Shown here piece after piece: positions 7,394-11,196 of a DNA stretch of 11,196 bases. The notes below the pieces were generated by a model that saw nothing but the letters and a program-made list of their open reading frames with translations, had not been told where the DNA came from and ran no database searches. How positions within the stretch are numbered: the stretch's first letter is position 1; each line of letters starts with the position of its first letter. Source of the DNA: an uncultured Porphyromonas sp. (lineage in GTDB: Bacteria; Bacteroidota; Bacteroidia; Bacteroidales; Porphyromonadaceae); contig NZ_CABUAN010000052.1 in NCBI RefSeq assembly GCF_902489635.1, positions 1 to 11,196 on the forward strand. Direction: 5' to 3'. The position numbers and the translations under genes are program-made.

Positions 7394-9274
7394 TTAGCGA
7401 CGCTTCTTGTTTTGCTCACGCATGAGCTTCTCTTGCTCCTTCTGCATCTGCTCGAGACGCGCCATAAAGCCTTTCTTCTTCTTGGGCTTCTTCTGGTTCT
7501 CCTCGAGACGTGCCAGCACCTTATCCTCATTGATCAGTAGTCGGCTAGCGACAAACTGCAGGATCGTGATCAGCGTAGAGATAAAGTAGTAGTAGGTCAG
7601 ACCAGCGGCATTGCTATTGAAGAAGATGAAGAACATGATCGTCATCATGTAAGGCATGAAGCGCATCATCTTCATTTGCGAACCACTAGCTCCGCCCGAC
7701 ATGCTCATCGTGTAGCGAGAGTAAATGATGTTGGTGACAGCCCATAGCAAGCAGAAGAGACTGATATGGTTACCACCGAGCAGACCCGTGATAAAGGGTA
7801 TGTCTGTGCCCCACGAGATGATCGGGTCATAGGTCGAGAGATCCTTGACCCAGAGGAAGCTCTCCCCACGAAGGTCTATAGCCGTCGGGAAGAACATGTA
7901 GAGTGCGATCAAGAAAGGCATCTGTAGCAACATCGGCAAGCAACCACTCATCGGGCTAGCTCCCGCATTACGGTAGAGCTGCATCGTCGCCTGACTGCGC
8001 TTCATCATCATCTGCTGATCATCGCCCGCATACTTAGCATTGATCGCCTCTACCTGCGGCTTCAAGACGCGCATCTTAGCTTGCGACATATAGCTCTTGA
8101 AGGTGAGTGGCGAGAGGACCAGCTTGATGATGAGTGTCAGCAAGAGGATGATGATACCCCAGTTGGAGATAAAGCTCTGGAGGAAGTCTATCAGCGGACG
8201 AATCAGGGTGACATTGATCCATCTAAAGAGCGAGCCACCCACATAGATCATCCGCTTGAGGTCTAGTCGCTGCGCCTTGTCCACGCCAGCGTCCATCGCC
8301 TTGAGCATGTTGTAGTCTAGAGGCCCCATGAAGAGCGCAAAGTCCGCCTTGCGCCCATCACGTATGTCCATAGCAAAAGCCCCCTGATACTTGCAGTCCT
8401 TGATATAGTCTGTTTCCTTAGGCTCCGTCTTGAAGGACATCTTATTCTCCTCTAGGCGTGTATCGCCAAGACCTATGAGCACGGTGCTGAAGAACTTGTC
8501 CTTCATCGCTACCCACTGGATCTTCTCACGGACGTCCTTCTCCTGCTCATTTTTGGTCTCCTTGAGCTTCTCTACATCATCTGCCGGATACTTATAATAT
8601 ATCGTGGAGTACTGATTTTCAAACTTCCAGGAGCGCTCCTGTCGCGGTATGCGTAGGCTCATCTCTAGGTCTTGCATCGCATTGTTGCTATGTAAGAGCG
8701 ACCCTAAGCCTTTCGCCTCGATAGCCATGCCGAGCATATAGCCCTCGTGAGGCATCGTGTAGATGATGCGCAGATAGCTTGATGAGTCTATCGGCAGCGT
8801 CATCAAGAGCGTTGAATCGTTGGGCTGACTAGCCTGCCAGATCAGATCCTGCGTGTCTAAGATCTGGTTTTGGCTCGTCCGTAGAGGTAGATTGAGCATA
8901 AAGTCACCAGGAGCGAAGAGTCGCACTTGTGTGCTATCGTAGCTCTGATAGTCTGCCAGCTCAGCGGAGACAGGCATAGCTCCCTGTGTGGTAAAGGTGA
9001 CGCTAAGCTTATCATTGGACATCGTGTACTCCTTAGCCGGCTGGCTCATCAGCTGACTAAAAGCGTAGAGCGAGTCAACAGGGGTAGGCTTTGCCACATC
9101 TGGAGTCGTTTGGCTCTCCTCTGCGGTGGCTACAGCTGTATTTGTATCGACCTGAGTGGTATCAGTTGCCGATGTAGGAGTAGATGCAGGCGTCTGCTTA
9201 GGGAGTAGGAAGACCGAGTAGACGACGATGACCACGCCGATCAGAACGATACCTATGAGGTTTGATTTATTCAT
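7394..9274 (-). CDS. yidC: Membrane protein insertase YidC
   Basis: YidC inserts and folds inner-membrane proteins, alone or with SecYEG. This 626-residue protein has the Gram-negative layout. A first membrane segment is at about 5-24, followed by a Thr/Ser/Pro-rich linker (about 28-66). A large periplasmic domain spans about 70-345. The conserved core has hydrophobic segments near 370-390, 445-465, 495-520 and 540-580. Core motifs include LSPLTFKSYMSQAKMRVLKPQ (387-407, starting in the second segment) and SPMSGCLPMLLQMPFLIALY (440-459). The conserved groove arginine of E. coli (R366) appears as K384 (LIIKLVLSPLT). The tail 582-626 is strongly basic with a coiled-coil look, suiting ribosome contact. 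It follows pyrG by 52 bp and precedes the purF-type gene by 25 bp. Confidence 0.96.
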   Translation of the reverse strand: MNKSNLIGIVLIGVVIVVYSVFLLPKQTPASTPTSATDTTQVDTNTAVATAEESQTTPDVAKPTPVDSLYAFSQLMSQPAKEYTMSNDKLSVTFTTQGAMPVSAELADYQSYDSTQVRLFAPGDFMLNLPLRTSQNQILDTQDLIWQASQPNDSTLLMTLPIDSSSYLRIIYTMPHEGYMLGMAIEAKGLGSLLHSNNAMQDLEMSLRIPRQERSWKFENQYSTIYYKYPADDVEKLKETKNEQEKDVREKIQWVAMKDKFFSTVLIGLGDTRLEENKMSFKTEPKETDYIKDCKYQGAFAMDIRDGRKADFALFMGPLDYNMLKAMDAGVDKAQRLDLKRMIYVGGSLFRWINVTLIRPLIDFLQSFISNWGIIILLLTLIIKLVLSPLTFKSYMSQAKMRVLKPQVEAINAKYAGDDQQMMMKRSQATMQLYRNAGASPMSGCLPMLLQMPFLIALYMFFPTAIDLRGESFLWVKDLSTYDPIISWGTDIPFITGLLGGNHISLFCLLWAVTNIIYSRYTMSMSGGASGSQMKMMRFMPYMMTIMFFIFFNSNAAGLTYYYFISTLITILQFVASRLLINEDKVLARLEENQKKPKKKKGFMARLEQMQKEQEKLMREQNKKRR

Positions 9275-9326
9275 CTAAAGTATAGAGTATGTCGTGTGTA
9301 AAAGAAACTGCTCGAGATGTGCACCC

Positions 9327-10928
9327 CTATCGATTGCTAATTGCTGAGATAAAGGCCATAAAGATGGGACTAGGCTGCAAGACCGTGCTGCTGTACTCTG
9401 GGTGGTACTGCACACCGATGTACCAAGGGTGTCCCTCTAGCTCGAGCGCCTCGACGAGACCTGTCTCGGGATTGGTACCTACGCACTTAAAGCCAGCCTC
9501 CTCAAAGGCTGTACGGTACTGGCTGTTGAACTCATAGCGGTGTCTATGTCTCTCTGAGATCAGCAGCTTGCCATAAGCGGCTGCCAGCTTAGAGCCCTCC
9601 TTGAGTTCGCACTCATAAGCACCTAGTCGCATGGAGGCACCTAGGTCTGAGACGGCCTTCTGCTCATCCATCAGATCAATAATCTTATTGGCCGCTGTCG
9701 GCTTGATCTCGGTCGTGTTACAGTCCTCTAGGCCCAGTACATTCTGAGCGAACTCAATCGCCATGCACTGCATACCTAGGCAGATGCCGAGCGTCGGAAT
9801 CTGATGCGTACGGGTATACTCTAGGGCGATCAACTTGCCCTCTACACCTCTAGAGCCAAAGCCTGGAGCCACCACGACCCCATCGTAGCCACTCAGGAGC
9901 TTCTCTACATTGTCCTTGGTGATGCTCTCGCTATGTATTGAGGTGAGCTTGAGCTTGCGATCATGATACACACAGCTCTGGAGCAGTGCCTCATCGATAG
10001 ACTTGTAGGCATCTTGTAGCTCTACATACTTGCCCACGAGGGCGATGTGTAGCTCCTTGGTAGCCGACTTCATCCGGTGAACGAAGTTGCGCCACTTCTC
10101 CATTTTAGGTGTTTCGCCCACCTCCAGACCAGCCTGCTGGATCACCTGACGATCTAGCCCCTGATCCTGTAGGAGTAGCGGTATCTCGTAGATCGACGGC
10201 ATGTCGATACTCTGGAAGACACTCTCCTTAGACACATTGCAGAAGAGTGCCACCTTGTCTAGTAGCTCATCTCTCAGCTTATGCTCCGTACGAAGCACCA
10301 GGATGTCGGGCTGTATACCCTCCTCTTGGAGCTGCTTCACCGAGTGCTGCGTGGGCTTCGTCTTGTACTCCTTGGCTGCTGCGATAAAGGGTACATAAGT
10401 CAGATGAACGCAGACGCAGTGGTTCTTGAGCTCCCACTTGAGCTGACGTACACTCTCCAGGAAGGGAAGTGACTCGATGTCTCCGACCACACCACCTATC
10501 TCGGTGATGACAAAGTCGTAGTGATGCTTCATGCCTAGACGACGTACGCTCCGCTTGATCTCGTCCGTGATATGCGGGATCACCTGTACCGTCTTGCCGA
10601 GGTAATCCCCGTGGCGCTCCTTATTGATCACGCTCTGATAGATACGTCCCGTGGTGATGTTGTTCTCCCGAGAGGTGCGGATATTGAGGAAGCGCTCATA
10701 GTGTCCCAGATCTAGATCCGCCTCATGGCCATCTTCCGTCACATAGCACTCGCCATGCTCGTAAGGGTTGAGCGTGCCCGGGTCGATGTTTATATACGGG
10801 TCAAACTTCTGTATCGTAACCTTGTACCCACGAGCTTGAAGCAATTTGCCAAGGCTGGCGGCTACAATACCCTTACCAAGCGAGGAGACCACGCCTCCTG
10901 TCACAAAGATGTATCGTGTATCGGTCAT
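9327..10928 (-). CDS. pyrG: CTP synthase (glutamine hydrolysing)
   Basis: PyrG aminates UTP to CTP using ATP and glutamine, the last step of pyrimidine nucleotide synthesis. The 533 residues are the usual length. The N-terminal synthetase domain (about 1-270) starts with the P-loop region GGVVSSLGKGI (11-21). It has KFDPYINIDPGTLNPYEHGE (41-60) and the ITEIGGVVGDIE block (141-152). The C-terminal class I amidotransferase domain (about 293-533) has the oxyanion loop APGFGSRG (354-361), nucleophile C383 in GICLGMQ, and H509 and E511 in QYHPEY. The start is supported because MTDTRYIFVTGGVVSS is the conserved N-terminus. It is the first gene of the operon, behind a likely promoter. I see no Shine-Dalgarno (ATTAATAGCACAGTT before ATG). 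Confidence 0.98.
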   Translation of the reverse strand: MTDTRYIFVTGGVVSSLGKGIVAASLGKLLQARGYKVTIQKFDPYINIDPGTLNPYEHGECYVTEDGHEADLDLGHYERFLNIRTSRENNITTGRIYQSVINKERHGDYLGKTVQVIPHITDEIKRSVRRLGMKHHYDFVITEIGGVVGDIESLPFLESVRQLKWELKNHCVCVHLTYVPFIAAAKEYKTKPTQHSVKQLQEEGIQPDILVLRTEHKLRDELLDKVALFCNVSKESVFQSIDMPSIYEIPLLLQDQGLDRQVIQQAGLEVGETPKMEKWRNFVHRMKSATKELHIALVGKYVELQDAYKSIDEALLQSCVYHDRKLKLTSIHSESITKDNVEKLLSGYDGVVVAPGFGSRGVEGKLIALEYTRTHQIPTLGICLGMQCMAIEFAQNVLGLEDCNTTEIKPTAANKIIDLMDEQKAVSDLGASMRLGAYECELKEGSKLAAAYGKLLISERHRHRYEFNSQYRTAFEEAGFKCVGTNPETGLVEALELEGHPWYIGVQYHPEYSSTVLQPSPIFMAFISAISNR

Positions 10929-10980
10929 AACTGTGCTATTAATATATAAGGTATCACACCCCAGTAAACTGAAGTCTGTG

Positions 10981-10988
10981 CAAAGGTA
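10981..10988 (-). promoter_or_regulatory. Candidate Bacteroidota -7 promoter element for the pyrG operon
   Basis: On the minus strand this reads TACCTTTG, followed by CAC. It matches the Bacteroides-type -7 consensus TAnnTTTG exactly. It lies 52 bp upstream of the pyrG start codon, giving a leader of roughly 45-50 nt. No clear TTTG or TTG -33 element is seen at the expected distance, so the call rests on the -7 box and position. Confidence 0.6.
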
Positions 10989-10993
10989 CTAAA

Positions 10994-11016
10994 TAGTGAC
11001 CACTACGACCGCACTA
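10994..11016. promoter_or_regulatory. Possible operator: TAGTG half-sites next to the promoter
   Basis: Read on the minus strand, TAGTG occurs twice with an 11-bp step (11016-11012 and 11005-11001). The second faces an inverted copy, giving TAGTG-GT-CACTA at 11005-10994. The motif lies just upstream of the -7 box, where a regulator could act. The half-sites are only 5 bp, so chance is possible and no regulator is assigned. Confidence 0.25.
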
Positions 11017-11029
11017 TTTATATATAAAT
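11016..11029. promoter_or_regulatory. A/T palindrome upstream of the pyrG promoter
   Basis: ATTTATATATAAAT is a perfect 14-bp palindrome, 28 bp upstream of the -7 box. A similar A/T tract (ATTAATATAT) lies in the leader near 10938-10947. It could be an UP-like or protein-binding element, or simply A/T-rich intergenic sequence. Confidence 0.3.
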
Positions 11030-11040
11030 CTACGCACTCC

Positions 11041-11196
11041 CCACATCTGACGATCTCATCCCCACGCAAGAAATCTCAAATCCCTACGTGGAAAACGAAA
11101 ATTCTCAACGTGAGTGCGAAATAAAACTTCGGAAGAATGAAATAAAACTTCGGAAGAATGAAATGAAACTTCGGAAGAATGAAATGAAACTTCGGA
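11041..11196. repeat. 21-22 bp repeat array running off the right end of the window
   Basis: Seven to eight cores are evenly phased. Nearest the operon are degenerate ones: CCACATCT (11041-11048), CCACGCAA (11062-11069), CTACGTGG (11084-11091) and CTCAACGTGAG (11104-11114). Then a tandem repeat of exactly 21 bp begins, with CTTCGGAAG cores starting at 11127, 11148, 11169 and 11190 (the last cut by the window edge). Full units differ only at one A/G position (AATAAAA versus AATGAAA). The CTTCGGA unit is the reverse complement of the core near 116-122 in the left array, and TCTCAAATC..CTACGTGGAAAA (from about 11074) resembles 61-78. The array lies upstream of the pyrG promoter region, and its full length is unknown. 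Confidence 0.85.

Noticed and set aside
10929..10980. Attenuator or riboswitch in the pyrG leader
   Set aside because: The leader is only about 50 nt, and the only dyad seen (CAGTTTACTG) has 4-bp arms with no following U-run.

Overview
The window looks like chromosomal core DNA from a Bacteroidota bacterium, most likely a Porphyromonas-like member of the Bacteroidales. Five things point there. None of the six gene starts has a Shine-Dalgarno sequence. A TAnnTTTG-type -7 box (TACCTTTG) lies upstream of the first gene. YidC and the glutamine-PRPP amidotransferase are the long Bacteroidota forms (626 and 634 residues). The CarA/CarB pair is of the eukaryote-like type. From memory, the order pyrG, yidC, amidotransferase, carA, carB also occurs in Porphyromonas. 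The species cannot be fixed from this sequence alone.

All six genes are on the minus strand and are best read from right to left as one transcription unit: pyrG (10928-9327), yidC (9274-7394), a purF-type gene (7368-5464), carA (5435-4329), carB (4307-1083) and a yfiC/trmN6-type tRNA methyltransferase gene (1046-312). The gaps are 52, 25, 28, 21 and 36 bp. The only convincing promoter-like sequence is upstream of pyrG. Four genes concern nucleotide synthesis: carbamoyl phosphate for pyrimidines, phosphoribosylamine for purines, and UTP to CTP. Three of the encoded proteins (PyrG, the PurF-type enzyme and CarA) carry glutamine amidotransferase domains. A membrane-protein insertase and a tRNA-modification enzyme share the unit.

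Both ends of the window hold a short-unit repeat array that the genes do not explain. At the left (about 44-211), eight palindromic cores are spaced 20-22.5 bp apart. Five are exact CCACGTGG, and the whole block is an imperfect palindrome centred near 128.5. At the right (about 11041-11196, running off the window), degenerate CCACGTGG-like cores pass into an almost perfect 21-bp tandem repeat with the core CTTCGGAAG. The same CTTCGGA-type unit lies, inverted, at the centre of the left array, so the two belong to one repeat family. They resemble in design the minisatellite-bearing MITEs of Porphyromonas gingivalis, but the units here are different. The left array also encodes plausible terminator hairpins for both strands.

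Other points worth a look are CPS1-like features in CarB, including its regulatory domain; an altered oxyanion-hole motif and absent iron-sulfur ligands in the PurF-type protein; and a 7-bp tandem repeat in the carB-methyltransferase gap. I see no RNA genes, CRISPR array, insertion sequence or broken gene.
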